Source: Candidatus Omnitrophota bacterium
GTDB taxonomy: Bacteria; Omnitrophota; Gorgyraeia; Gygaellales; Profunditerraquicolaceae
Reading direction: 5' to 3'
Assembly: GCA_023229385.1 (NCBI GenBank)
Contig: JALNZI010000004.1
Location: 1-64,000 of the forward strand
Length of the DNA stretch: 64,000 bases
Every line of letters begins with the position of its first letter. Position 1 is the stretch's first letter. Made by a program: the position numbers and the translations under genes. The notes below the pieces were generated by a model. The model was not told the origin of the DNA. It searched no databases and was given only the letters and a program-made list of their open reading frames with translations. Shown piece after piece: positions 16,118-24,809 of this stretch.

Positions 16118-16476
16118 TAGAATTTCCTATATAAGTTAATTGAAATGTTATTAGGAGTTAATGAATATCCAGTTTTAAGACCATATTGCATAACATATTC
16201 ATTTAAAATACTTTCAATATAAATTGTTCTATGATATATTTTAGCTAGCTCTTCGAGATTATTTAATAATTTCTTAAAATATCCTTTATGCCAAAATTTT
16301 TCATCAACTGAAACACTGGCTAAATCAATAGTATCGCATATTTGCTTATCTATTAATCGTTTAGTTAATCTAATATATACCGTTAAGTGATATTGAGGAC
16401 AGTTAATCCAAGTATTAAATTTTATACTTTTTTTAAGTCCATCTTCAATAAAAGATAATGCTTTATTTTCCATCAT
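16117..16476 (-). CDS. GNAT-like acetyltransferase, 119 aa
   Basis: LASVSVDEKFWHKGYFKKLLNNLEELAK matches the GNAT motif-A layout (beta-4 strand, then the K/R-x-x-G-x loop that binds acetyl-CoA, then a helix), and the last third (IYIESILNEYVMQYGLKTGYSL) matches motif B. The Q/RxxGxG/A loop is weakened to HKGYFK. Small phage GNATs of this size are common; the substrate is unknown. Confidence 0.6.
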   Translation of the reverse strand: MMENKALSFIEDGLKKSIKFNTWINCPQYHLTVYIRLTKRLIDKQICDTIDLASVSVDEKFWHKGYFKKLLNNLEELAKIYHRTIYIESILNEYVMQYGLKTGYSLTPNNISINLYRKF

Positions 16477-16607
16477 TAATGCATATGATGAACAATTTCA
16501 TAACCACCAAATCCTAGCGCACTAATAATAGTAACAATAATTGCAAGAATAATTAAACTTACAATTAATTCAATTGAAGTAAATCCAGATTTTTTATTTG
16601 TTTTCAT
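16476..16607 (-). CDS. Prepilin-like mini-protein, 43 aa
   Basis: The N-terminus MKTNKKSG followed by FTSIELIVSLIILAI is a textbook class III (type IV prepilin) leader: basic residues, Gly at -1, Phe at +1, Glu at +5, then a ~20-residue hydrophobic helix. Only about 10 residues follow the helix, so there is no globular pilin head. An in-frame ATG at 16673 would add 22 residues. A host prepilin peptidase could process it; it might insert in or poison type IV pili or type II secretion, which is inference. Confidence 0.6.
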   Translation of the reverse strand: MKTNKKSGFTSIELIVSLIILAIIVTIISALGFGGYEIVHHMH

Positions 16608-16674
16608 TATTTTCTTTTCGGTATTACAATTTGGATAGTAGATGTTGAAATAATTAATGCTAAAATTTGACATC

Positions 16675-16845
16675 TTATAGCTTTAATTTAGTAGGCTTTT
16701 TCTCAGAAACTACATATATTTTATTAGGATTAGCCACTTTTAATTTAAGCAATCTTTCATTAGCTAAAGAATCTACAATATCTTTAACTCTAATCCATTT
16801 ATGGCTAATCGTACTAAATTGCCAAATAGTTGTTAGCGCTTCCAT
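16675..16845 (-). CDS. Small unknown protein, 56 aa
   Basis: ATG at 16845 to TAA at 16675, downstream of a good promoter (16908-16936). WIRVKDIVDSLANERLLKLKVANPNKIYVV reads like a short winged-helix-type or RNA-binding fold, but I have no firm match. The stop abuts the upstream ATG of the prepilin-like frame. Confidence 0.55.
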   Translation of the reverse strand: MEALTTIWQFSTISHKWIRVKDIVDSLANERLLKLKVANPNKIYVVSEKKPTKLKL

Positions 16846-16907
16846 TTAATATATCCTTATTAGTTCAATTAATATTTCATAAGCAGCAAGTGTGCTCATC
16901 AAGCCTT

Positions 16908-16936
16908 AATATAATAAAACTGGAAGCCTCTAGCAA
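16908..16936 (-). promoter_or_regulatory. Promoter TTGCTA-17-TATATT
   Basis: Minus-strand -35 TTGCTA (16931-16936) and -10 TATATT (16908-16913) with 17-base spacing, upstream of the leftward run 15752-16845. Confidence 0.7.
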
Positions 16937-16960
16937 GCTATTTTTTACTAAATAATAATT

Positions 16961-17530
16961 ATGACTAAAGAAATTATATACCAAGGGAAATCTTATATTT
17001 TAGAGAATGAAGAAGAGTGGGATGAAGATCAAGATACCATTCCATTAAGTCCTAAAGAACAAGAAGCAGAAGATGAAATAGCTAAATCTGATAGAAATAA
17101 AGAAGTTATGAGTAAAAGACAAAGTGGGCTAAGTGGATTAATAGCTAGAATGTATAGAACATATGTTAATAAATATAATACTCCAAATGAATTGAAAAGA
17201 TTATTAAGAGCAGTTTATGAAATCATTGGTAAAAGATTTTTAGATGCTAAACGTATTGGGGATGAAAGATTAACTGAAGATTGGAAAAAACTCATTCATG
17301 ATATTCCTAATGTATTTGTAGCAGAAGCAGTTAACCCAATAGATGATATGGTTAAAACATATTATTATGTAATAAATAATCCAGCAGTTGCAATGGCATT
17401 TATTATGGCAATAAGCCAAAAATTAAATGAAAAAGCCCGTGAAGATATCACAGGCGAAAATGAATTTGATGAAATTAAAGAACAATTAGATAGCCAATTA
17501 CAATCAATTGTATATAGCCAAGATAATTAA
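16961..17530 (+). CDS. Unknown acidic/helical protein, 189 aa
   Basis: The ATG follows AT-rich sequence without a ribosome binding site. The first 50 residues are strongly acidic and probably disordered; residues 60-180 are helical with a basic patch (YNTPNELKRLLRAVYEIIGKRF). No family recognised. It is a lone plus-strand gene between two leftward groups and overlaps the next one tail to tail. Confidence 0.6.
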   Translation: MTKEIIYQGKSYILENEEEWDEDQDTIPLSPKEQEAEDEIAKSDRNKEVMSKRQSGLSGLIARMYRTYVNKYNTPNELKRLLRAVYEIIGKRFLDAKRIGDERLTEDWKKLIHDIPNVFVAEAVNPIDDMVKTYYYVINNPAVAMAFIMAISQKLNEKAREDITGENEFDEIKEQLDSQLQSIVYSQDN

Positions 17531-17976
17531 TTATTAGTGCTTACAGTATCTGTAGTAACATCTAAATTTAATTTACTAGTGGGCAAATATTTACTATTTG
17601 GAATTACTATTGTATCCGTATATGTGGCATAATCCCAATATTTAAACATAATAGTACTATTTTGAGCTTTAGTTAATTTTTGACGATTATTGAAATCTAA
17701 AGCTGCGGTTAAATTATCTGGATTATAATTTTCGTGAAGCAATCTTTCAATCTTACTTTTATCATTAGTAGCTCTAGTATAATCTGTATTTTTTGTAATA
17801 ATGTTTGAAAAAACAATTCCGCCCCATACTAAAACAAAAATGGCTGCAACTACTCCAATTAGAGAATTTACCAATAGAATAGCATCATGGTAATCACTAT
17901 TTTTATTTTTACTTAGTGGTATTAAAGCAAGTAATGCTAATACAACTATAGCCAAAGGTATTAAAATCAATCCCAT
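17527..17976 (-). CDS. Two-helix membrane protein, 149 aa
   Basis: Hydrophobic helices at residues 1-22 and ~38-60; the remaining ~90 residues are polar and probably face one side. The start ATG follows the TGA region of the gene upstream with a one-base overlap. No family recognised. Confidence 0.6.
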   Translation of the reverse strand: MGLILIPLAIVVLALLALIPLSKNKNSDYHDAILLVNSLIGVVAAIFVLVWGGIVFSNIITKNTDYTRATNDKSKIERLLHENYNPDNLTAALDFNNRQKLTKAQNSTIMFKYWDYATYTDTIVIPNSKYLPTSKLNLDVTTDTVSTNN

Positions 17977-18383
17977 CAGTTCACCTCTATTGTTTGTTTT
18001 ATTTTAAAGTCAGCTACTACCTTTTTAATAGTATCTGCCAAAGCTTTTAGTCCATCCTCAGTATCAATGTGATAATGGCCTGATCCAAGCCCATTATAGC
18101 GTTCTGAGGGGTTTAGGATCCCAGCATCCCCTTCCATTCTAACTACAGTCCCAAATCCATTATAAAGCTCTGTAGCTGCTTCAATTGGAATTCCTGGTCC
18201 TCTGGCCACCCAATAATACCAGTTTCTAGTAAAAACCCATCTATATAAACTTCCACATACTGTATAATGAACTTCTCCATTATTTCTTAAACATTCTGGT
18301 AACTTTTCAATAGGAATTCCCGCTACATTTAATTCTTCTTCAAGTATTGGATCTGGATCTTTCATTCCAGCTACATTTTGCAT
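17976..18383 (-). CDS. Conserved phage-type unknown protein, 135 aa
   Basis: The segment VHYTVCGSLYRWVFTRNWYY and WVARGPGIPIEAATELYNGFG is one I associate with widespread phage hypothetical proteins of unknown function. Soluble; no catalytic motif evident. Its ATG overlaps the TAA of the upstream gene (TAATG). Confidence 0.6.
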   Translation of the reverse strand: MQNVAGMKDPDPILEEELNVAGIPIEKLPECLRNNGEVHYTVCGSLYRWVFTRNWYYWVARGPGIPIEAATELYNGFGTVVRMEGDAGILNPSERYNGLGSGHYHIDTEDGLKALADTIKKVVADFKIKQTIEVN

Positions 18384-18937
18384 TAGTACTCAGTTTCTTT
18401 AGTTAATTTTATTCCAGAATGTAAATCAAATAATTTAAACAAACTAGGCCAAGTATATCTAGGTGCAAATGCCACTGAAATATTTAATTTATTTGGATTA
18501 TCCTTCCAATCATTTTCAAAGAATTCTACATAAGATAGTTCGTCATCTTGCCTTGTTCCTAATTCCTGAATTTTATTAATGGCTAAATCATATTCAGCAT
18601 CAGTAACTAAACATGTGCGAAGCTTAAATGACTTACATTCCCACTCTTTACTTAGCTCAGAATCAAAATTATTAGCTGCAATATGTGCAACATGCCCAAC
18701 TGAATTTATACCCAATCCAATTGGGGCTGAATTTCTAACTAAAATATACATAGCTAATAATTCATTTTTATCATGCAATTTAGCTGATCTAATATATGTC
18801 ATCTCTTTTTTAAGAACAACATATGTAGTTGAATTAGTTCCACATACAGTACACTGATCACCATTTATTTGAATTATTGTTAATAGTTCATCTACACCAT
18901 TTATGATGACTTGATCTAATAGCTTAAATTTAAACAT
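18383..18937 (-). CDS. Unknown protein, 184 aa
   Basis: The N-terminus is beta-rich (KFKLLDQVIINGVDELLTI, CTVCG), resembling a small SH3- or KOW-like barrel, followed by a mixed domain. It overlaps the radical SAM gene by eight bases and the next gene by one, so 17527-20189 is probably one transcription unit. Confidence 0.6.
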   Translation of the reverse strand: MFKFKLLDQVIINGVDELLTIIQINGDQCTVCGTNSTTYVVLKKEMTYIRSAKLHDKNELLAMYILVRNSAPIGLGINSVGHVAHIAANNFDSELSKEWECKSFKLRTCLVTDAEYDLAINKIQELGTRQDDELSYVEFFENDWKDNPNKLNISVAFAPRYTWPSLFKLFDLHSGIKLTKETEY

Positions 18938-20189
18938 TGTCTTCCTTTATTATTACTGATTCATCTGAACTTTTTTCATTAAATTCAGTCGCATCACTTA
19001 TTACAACCGATTTAAGATCTGCTAAATATTTCCATTGTCCAGTTGCATGAATATCGCTTTCAAATGCAATTTTACCTTTATTGTCATAAGTAGAATATCT
19101 ATTATGTATTTCAGTTAAATTATATAGTTTTACTACTAATTGCTCATTATATTTACAACCATATGCACCTTTTTTAAAGGTAACAACTGCATCATATCCA
19201 TATTTTGAACTTGGCTCAATGATTTCTTCTAATTTTGAATTATATTTAAAACCATTAACGCTTATTTCAACATCTTCAATATTGCTTAAAGCTTTATTAA
19301 ATTCGCATTTAAAATCCATGCAATATTTCTTGCAAATTTCATCTTCTGAACAATCATGATGTTCAGCCCATAATGCACGTTCGTTTAATATATTTTTATA
19401 AGAACTATTATTGATTTTCCCAATTGGACGACCACCTTCTCTGAAATAAACCAAGCAGGGATAATGCGAATTCCCAACAATAGTTACATCATTCTTTACA
19501 ATTCCACATTCAGGTACTAAGTCACAGCTTTGATTCCCTCGATTATCTAATCCATTCTTAAATCTATTTACTCTATAATTAAGAATAGGATATTTTTCAT
19601 AATTTCCATCTATTACTGGTAAATATTCTGATTTAGTAGAAGTAGCTATCTTAATATCATTAACTCCTAATGAAAGAATATATTTAATTATTTCTTCGGC
19701 TCTAGTGTAATTAAGATCATCAATAACTAATCCAATATTAACATATCTTTTAGCTGCGCATAATGCTTTAATATTATCAATAACTAATTGAGGCTTTTTA
19801 TATCCTCTTTTTTCTAAAATAGATAAATCATAATCATCTAATGAAATAGAAAACATATCTGCTTCACAATTTAAATAATCTAATAAGTTGCCTGATCCAT
19901 TTGTAGATAACCCAACATGAATAGCATTATCTCGGCAACGATGCATTATTTCCATAAACTTAGGATGAGTAGTTGGCTCACCTCCAGTTATTTGAATGTG
20001 CTTTATTTGGGAATAATGAGAATCTAGTAAGTTATAAAAACTTCCAACATCTAATTCAGATTTGAATCTATTGCAATATACACAATTAAAGTTGCATTTA
20101 CCAGTAAGTGCAACTTCTAGATACCAAATATTTTCCCCAGTGTAAAATAGTCTCTCATTAGTTATTTCTGAAAAGCCGGTATTTTCCAT
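18930..20189 (-). CDS. Radical SAM enzyme with extra Cys cluster, 419 aa
   Basis: GKCNFNCVYCNRF (residues ~31-43) is the CxxxCxxC site for the [4Fe-4S] cluster that cleaves S-adenosylmethionine, followed by ITGGEPTTHP, the GGE motif. Residues ~225-300 hold further cysteines (CDLVPEC, CKKYCMDFKC) like a SPASM-type auxiliary cluster region. The C-terminal ~110 residues match nothing I know. Substrate unknown; RNA or peptide modification is possible. The TATATT box ends six bases before the ATG and there is no Shine-Dalgarno. Confidence 0.85.
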   Translation of the reverse strand: MENTGFSEITNERLFYTGENIWYLEVALTGKCNFNCVYCNRFKSELDVGSFYNLLDSHYSQIKHIQITGGEPTTHPKFMEIMHRCRDNAIHVGLSTNGSGNLLDYLNCEADMFSISLDDYDLSILEKRGYKKPQLVIDNIKALCAAKRYVNIGLVIDDLNYTRAEEIIKYILSLGVNDIKIATSTKSEYLPVIDGNYEKYPILNYRVNRFKNGLDNRGNQSCDLVPECGIVKNDVTIVGNSHYPCLVYFREGGRPIGKINNSSYKNILNERALWAEHHDCSEDEICKKYCMDFKCEFNKALSNIEDVEISVNGFKYNSKLEEIIEPSSKYGYDAVVTFKKGAYGCKYNEQLVVKLYNLTEIHNRYSTYDNKGKIAFESDIHATGQWKYLADLKSVVISDATEFNEKSSDESVIIKEDNV

Positions 20190-20195
20190 TGAAGT

Positions 20196-20224
20196 AATAT
20201 AATAAAATCAAAAAAATTTGTAAA
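20196..20224 (-). promoter_or_regulatory. Promoter TTTACA-17-TATATT, leaderless position
   Basis: -35 TTTACA (20219-20224), 17-base spacer, -10 TATATT (20196-20201), then six bases and the ATG of the radical SAM gene. Transcription should start at or next to the A of the ATG. Confidence 0.7.
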
Positions 20225-20226
20225 CG

Positions 20227-20481
20227 CTAATATTTATTATTTTTTTCATAATCTTTAATAACTGCTGCAACTTTAAGCAGCAAAGGGTCTTCAAAATTAC
20301 AAACAGAAGTCAATACGCTTAATAATGCAATTGCTTCAGTATGAGTGAAATTAAATATTATTTGATTAATATGTTTGCTAGGTATTGGTGAAAATTGTGG
20401 CTTAGGGGGTGGAGGAAATGGATAAGTATTTGGGTATTTTACTCCTGGATTAATTTGCAGTTTTGACGCATTAGTAGTCAT
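20227..20481 (-). CDS. Small protein with Pro-rich N-terminus, 84 aa
   Basis: Residues 13-37 are Pro-rich (PFPPPPKPQFSPIP) and likely extended; the C-terminal half is a helical region (EAIALLSVLTSVC). AAGGAG precedes the ATG, which overlaps the stop of the upstream gene (ATGA). Role unknown. Confidence 0.6.
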   Translation of the reverse strand: MTTNASKLQINPGVKYPNTYPFPPPPKPQFSPIPSKHINQIIFNFTHTEAIALLSVLTSVCNFEDPLLLKVAAVIKDYEKNNKY

Positions 20482-20873
20482 TTTAACTCCTTAACATAAT
20501 CCGCTTTAATAGTAAATAATCTATTTTTGTTTAATCCTGTAAAAATAGAAGTATCTCCAGCTTTATGATTGTACATCCAAGGAGCATCAATTGAAAATCC
20601 CCTATCTGGCACATTACAAGTATTAATTTCAAAATATTTATTAATATTTGGATCAATTACTTTAAATAAAACTAAATTGCAAGATTGAAGAACTTTAGAT
20701 TTATCTTCAGATTGCATACTATTTGTATTGATAGATACTATCTGTGCAGATACCTTATCTAATTTATCTACTCTTATCTCATTATTATGGTCATTACGCC
20801 AAACAAATAATAAGGTTATCATTATTCCTATTGCTAATACCATAAAGCCATCAATCCATTTATCTTCAGACAT
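20478..20873 (-). CDS. Membrane-anchored protein, 131 aa
   Basis: AAAGGAA precedes the ATG. One helix at ~9-26 (GFMVLAIGIMITLLFVW) then ~105 soluble residues with two Cys pairs, consistent with an exported domain. No family recognised. Confidence 0.6.
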   Translation of the reverse strand: MSEDKWIDGFMVLAIGIMITLLFVWRNDHNNEIRVDKLDKVSAQIVSINTNSMQSEDKSKVLQSCNLVLFKVIDPNINKYFEINTCNVPDRGFSIDAPWMYNHKAGDTSIFTGLNKNRLFTIKADYVKELK

Positions 20874-20885
20874 TTTAATTCCTTT

Positions 20886-21116
20886 TTAATATTCAGTTGG
20901 ATGTTTTTTATAATATTGAGATTGAGTTAATTCAAATCGTTCTAATAAAAAACCATCAAGAGTTGGATCATTATCTTCAGTGAATTCTTCTTCACATGCA
21001 TCTCGAATTACTTGATACATTTTAGTAATGTTTCTAGCGTGGCATGGTCCTTGCCTAACTTGTTTAGCCACATATTCTTTAATTATGTGTTTTATAAATT
21101 TCTCAAATAGCATCAT
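20886..21116 (-). CDS. Small unknown protein, 76 aa
   Basis: AAGGAG precedes tandem ATG codons. Charged and helical, with a Cys-His pair (GPCHARN). It ends 12 bases before the next gene in a closely spaced leftward group. No family recognised. Confidence 0.55.
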   Translation of the reverse strand: MMLFEKFIKHIIKEYVAKQVRQGPCHARNITKMYQVIRDACEEEFTEDNDPTLDGFLLERFELTQSQYYKKHPTEY

Positions 21117-21127
21117 ATTAACTCCTT

Positions 21128-21364
21128 TTATTTGATTTTTGAAGCTTCGTCTATTTCAAGTAATGAATTGATTTCATCCAATACATCTTTACATGAATTT
21201 GCAGTATTAAGCCAACTGCAATGTTCAGCCGATGCACTAGAAATTTGAATTTCATTTTCATCTTGAATAGCTTGCAAAAGCGTTTCTTTACTAGCCAGTT
21301 CCATCTTTTTAGCCAAATTATGTTGATGCTCATATTTGGCTTTAAGTGTCATTAAGTTATTCAT
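21128..21364 (-). CDS. Small coiled-coil-like protein, 78 aa
   Basis: Residues 5-45 form a long amphipathic helix (LKAKYEHQHNLAKKMELASK). The ATG overlaps the TAA of the gene upstream (TAATG). Function unknown. Confidence 0.55.
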   Translation of the reverse strand: MNNLMTLKAKYEHQHNLAKKMELASKETLLQAIQDENEIQISSASAEHCSWLNTANSCKDVLDEINSLLEIDEASKIK

Positions 21365-21828
21365 TAAGCGGCTTCTTTCTTATCAAAGAGGGCATTAATA
21401 TGATTGGGCAATTCATCAAATGCTTCTCCATACCATTCTTGAACTTCAAGGTCCAAGATAACAATTTCTCCACAGATTCGCAATTTGAGATAATTTTCAC
21501 CCAAATCTTCACAAAAGGGCTGATCCTTAATATATTCGATTAGATTATTAATATACTTATTCACATCCCAAGCAGTTTTAGTGAACCAATTGATTTTTGA
21601 AAAAACAAAAAAGATGGCATCCCAAAATACAGTGGAATATGGACCATTTTCAGGAGGAATGTCAATATTGCTAGAAGCAATCCAAGCCAATTCTAGGGTA
21701 TTCATATACCCCACATTTTCAAAATCCATATATTCAAGGATATCGAAAATAGAATTATCATTAGCTGGGGTTTTACGTTCCGCAGCTAGAACATAACTGA
21801 CGAAATTTTTCAAATCTTTGGCATTCAT
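21364..21828 (-). CDS. Unknown protein, 154 aa
   Basis: GGGAG precedes the ATG. Helical acidic protein rich in Trp and aromatic residues; no recognised motif. First gene of the 20227-21828 leftward group. Confidence 0.55.
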   Translation of the reverse strand: MNAKDLKNFVSYVLAAERKTPANDNSIFDILEYMDFENVGYMNTLELAWIASSNIDIPPENGPYSTVFWDAIFFVFSKINWFTKTAWDVNKYINNLIEYIKDQPFCEDLGENYLKLRICGEIVILDLEVQEWYGEAFDELPNHINALFDKKEAA

Positions 21829-21904
21829 CGTAAGCTCCCTATATTATTTCTGCGCTTGAGCAATATTGCCCATAGCCAGAATATAATATTTCTTGAAGAA
21901 ATGT

Positions 21905-22240
21905 CTAGCTGAATTTGCTATCCGGCCATTTTATTTTCAGATGCAGCGAGCCATCATAAGTTACGATATACTTTTCTTTCTCATATATATTAATTAACAC
22001 ATTTGCTACTTCTTGATCTTCTAAATTAATGCTACATTCACTAATTCCAGCCTTAGAAGCCAATTCAATCTGTTCAACTATTTTTATATGATATTCAAAT
22101 GAGCGTTTAACTACTTCTTTATAAGCCTCTTCCTTACGTTTTAATATAGCTTTTTCGGTAGTAGCTATAACTGAATTAATATCTGGAATACAGACTGGCT
22201 CATTTACTCCTTTAATACTAACTTTATTTAATTGCTTCAT
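21905..22240 (-). CDS. Unknown protein, 111 aa
   Basis: AAAGGAG lies seven bases before the ATG. A basic helical middle (KAILKRKEEAYKEVVKRSF) and a beta-rich end. It follows the terminator at 22276-22302, so it has its own promoter or reads through. Confidence 0.55.
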   Translation of the reverse strand: MKQLNKVSIKGVNEPVCIPDINSVIATTEKAILKRKEEAYKEVVKRSFEYHIKIVEQIELASKAGISECSINLEDQEVANVLINIYEKEKYIVTYDGSLHLKIKWPDSKFS

Positions 22241-22275
22241 GATTTGCTCCTTTATTGGTATTTAAGAATATAAAA

Positions 22276-22302
22276 ATCCACTTAATAATATACTAAGTGG
22301 AT
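22276..22302 (-). terminator. Terminator of the 593-aa protein gene
   Basis: A nine-bp perfect stem (ATCCACTTA arm) with a nine-base loop followed on the minus strand by TTTTT, twenty bases after the stop codon at 22323. Confidence 0.75.
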
Positions 22303-22322
22303 CATTGTTATTACATTTATAA

Positions 22323-24104
22323 TTATTGCTTATTACTTGGATTAAAAGCTGGAGTATTTAATATGTCACCATATTGATCTCTCAACTTTTTATCATCTGA
22401 ATATTCTTCACGCAATTTAGCTACATATTTTTCACTAAGTATATTACTAAGATCTACTTTTTCAGTAGTAGGCATATCATACAATGTTGGAGTAAGCTCT
22501 TTATCCTTAATCTTATAAACTACATTTGAACTATCATCTCTTTTAGCATTAATCTCTCTAGCAATATTTACATCGTTATCAAATGCAATATAGTTATTAT
22601 ACATATCTAATATTATTTTATTACTATTAGCTAATTCATTACTACCAATTAATTTATTAAATATATCAGATGTTAGAACATTATTAATAATTAAATCATT
22701 AAATAAATCCACTAATATTTGATTTAATTTTTTACTAATATTGATACTAATTGATGAGGTGGGATAATGGTTTCCATTAATCATATTAGTAATAATTTGA
22801 TTAATCCCTTTATCTGAACTATACAATTGCACTAATTCAAATAATCTAGTAGTAGTTATTATATTATTTGACAATAGTGCTTTAAATATATTAAATAAAG
22901 CAATATTAGTATTATTTAATATATTTAATTCAGAAAAATTCTCATCTATAATAGGTTCAGTGAGGCTAGTATCTTCTTCAATTAAATTAACTACATTAGT
23001 ATGGCAAGCTTCATTAATCAATTTGTTTATTGTATCTAAATCAAATTCTCTATCAGAAGTAATTTTATCTAATTGATCAGGAGTCATCAAATTACTATTA
23101 ATAATATGAGTAATAATCTTAATTAATCTATCATATTTTATATCTATATGTTTAGTATCATAAGTATATGTTCCATCATTATATATAATATCTCTTAATA
23201 CAGTAGCATTTATTTGAATTTCTTCAATTGTGCCGGTTTTATCTTTATCCTCAATAATAATATCAGTTTTTGCTATTTTTTCAGATTCTATTAGATGTTT
23301 TAAAAATCTAACACCTTCGGTATATTTAAAAAGAAAAACATCTCTTTCATGCTTAGTTAATGGTTTCTTTTTAGGTTCTTCTTTGGTATTTTTAGGAATA
23401 TCAGTATTTTGATCAAATAGAAAAACCAAATCTCTAATACTAGCAGTTGGAACAGTAGCCAAAATATCTTCAGCTTTAATATTAGTACTTGCTAAATATT
23501 TTGCTAATACATCAATAGTTATTTTATATTTTTCAATTGTTTCATTAAGCTGATTTATATCAGCTTTCAACCCTTCAATCTTATAATCTAAATTACCAAC
23601 TTCTTGTAATTTCTTTAATATATTAGTTGCATCAAAATTTACTGAAATATCATCATGCTCTGAATTAAGTAATTTATAATTTTGGGTTAATGTTGAAGAT
23701 TTTGTTTCAATAATATTCAAACGAATTGCTACATTACACCAAGCTAAACTTAACGATTCTTTATTTCCGTATCTATCCAATAATTCAATTATTTTATATA
23801 TTAATGATTTCAGTAAGCTATGGGTATTCATCCCATCAGTTAATTCAACAATACCAAATAATTTACGTGAAAGTAAAGATTCACTTTCTAATAATCCTGG
23901 AATATCATAAGATATTTCAGATTCACTATATTTGAGATAAATCTTAGTAAATATTGAGTCCTTGTTTTCAATTGTTTCATCTTGCAATTGAAAAATATTA
24001 GGAGAAATTACATTTAACTTAATTCCAGGAATTCCGCAGAATTCATTTAATATTAATTCAGTTGCACTTATTTGAGTCGGGCAGACTATGTTATTATTTT
24101 CCAT
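22323..24104 (-). CDS. Large unknown protein, 593 aa
   Basis: The second largest unknown in the window. It has a mixed N-terminal domain (1-130), a coiled-coil stretch around ~170-205 (KIEGLKADINQLNETIEKYK), a Lys-rich linker (EPKKKPLTKHE), and a long Asn/Ile/Leu-rich helical repeat-like region after 280. No enzymatic motif is evident. It could be a structural or scaffold protein; I considered a tape measure and rejected it as too short and too isolated. It overlaps the start of the gene upstream by 11 bases. Confidence 0.65.
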   Translation of the reverse strand: MENNNIVCPTQISATELILNEFCGIPGIKLNVISPNIFQLQDETIENKDSIFTKIYLKYSESEISYDIPGLLESESLLSRKLFGIVELTDGMNTHSLLKSLIYKIIELLDRYGNKESLSLAWCNVAIRLNIIETKSSTLTQNYKLLNSEHDDISVNFDATNILKKLQEVGNLDYKIEGLKADINQLNETIEKYKITIDVLAKYLASTNIKAEDILATVPTASIRDLVFLFDQNTDIPKNTKEEPKKKPLTKHERDVFLFKYTEGVRFLKHLIESEKIAKTDIIIEDKDKTGTIEEIQINATVLRDIIYNDGTYTYDTKHIDIKYDRLIKIITHIINSNLMTPDQLDKITSDREFDLDTINKLINEACHTNVVNLIEEDTSLTEPIIDENFSELNILNNTNIALFNIFKALLSNNIITTTRLFELVQLYSSDKGINQIITNMINGNHYPTSSISINISKKLNQILVDLFNDLIINNVLTSDIFNKLIGSNELANSNKIILDMYNNYIAFDNDVNIAREINAKRDDSSNVVYKIKDKELTPTLYDMPTTEKVDLSNILSEKYVAKLREEYSDDKKLRDQYGDILNTPAFNPSNKQ

Positions 24105-24312
24105 CTCTTAATGATAACAATTTTTCTAATTCCGCATATAAAGATCTAATTTCAGCCCTACGGCGTTGAGCCTCTAAATGCCCCCATTTACCACTATTTG
24201 TTAGCTTAGATGGACTTAAAATCCCATCTTGTTTAAGATGGGTTAGCATTTGCTTTCTCTGAGTAATTAAAGCTTTTAATGATAATATTTTGCTATCTAT
24301 ATTTTCATCCAT
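24094..24312 (-). CDS. Small helical protein, 72 aa
   Basis: Charged helical protein with a central Gly/Ser turn (SKLTNSGKWGHLE); likely a helical hairpin. It lies three bases after the next gene and overlaps the 593-aa protein gene. Role unknown. Confidence 0.55.
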   Translation of the reverse strand: MDENIDSKILSLKALITQRKQMLTHLKQDGILSPSKLTNSGKWGHLEAQRRRAEIRSLYAELEKLLSLRDGK

Positions 24313-24315
24313 ATA

Positions 24316-24621
24316 TTATTTTACTTTTAAAATATCATTTGCACTTGGATAATTAAAGAAAAGATCAGAAAATTCTAAATTATATCTGGGCTTATGACAA
24401 GTGCAAATTCCATTGGTGTCCCAAGATATCCTAATTCCTCTAATATTCCCATAAATTCCTCGAATTGAAAATGAATCAATTCTGGGATTATGCCCATTCG
24501 CTGTTCTCACAATAGGCGAAGCATCTAGACCATATGGATAAGTATCTGAACTCATCTCGTATTCCATGCGAGAGAAATTGAAATTTGCACTAAATAGCAA
24601 AGTTAATAAAATACTTAGCAT
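24316..24621 (-). CDS. Probably exported small protein, 101 aa
   Basis: MLSILLTLLFSANF is a short signal-peptide-like start. The mature part is Gly/Tyr/Ser-rich with a CTCH site. The ATG lies inside the end of the preceding gene. No family recognised. Confidence 0.55.
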   Translation of the reverse strand: MLSILLTLLFSANFNFSRMEYEMSSDTYPYGLDASPIVRTANGHNPRIDSFSIRGIYGNIRGIRISWDTNGICTCHKPRYNLEFSDLFFNYPSANDILKVK

Positions 24622-24809
24622 ACTGGAATAAACCTCGCTGTTAAATTTCCCTTGCCGACAAAATGTTCATTGGCATCTCTGGTTTCATTATTCAAGCGAT
24701 TATATACAGCAAGGGTGCGGTTATTAGAATCTCGTACTTCAGTACGATCAATTCCTTCATTAAGATAGCCAAGAATTTTCCCAGCCCGATTTTTAATTTG
24801 ATTACTCAT
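24615..24809 (-). CDS. Small beta-repeat protein, 64 aa
   Basis: The ATG (MSNQIKNRAG) follows GGAGG and overlaps the end of the macro-domain gene, so the long frame from 24929 is not the real start. KILGYLNEG, TEVRDSNNRTLAVYNRLNNETRD and GKGNLTARFIP look like successive short beta-hairpins, as in '4-fold beta flower' type domains. Role unknown. Confidence 0.55.
   Translation of the reverse strand: MSNQIKNRAGKILGYLNEGIDRTEVRDSNNRTLAVYNRLNNETRDANEHFVGKGNLTARFIPVC

Noticed and set aside
22323..24104. Tape-measure protein
   Set aside because: At 593 residues it is short for a large phage, no tail genes are near, and there is no long hydrophobic repeat pattern.
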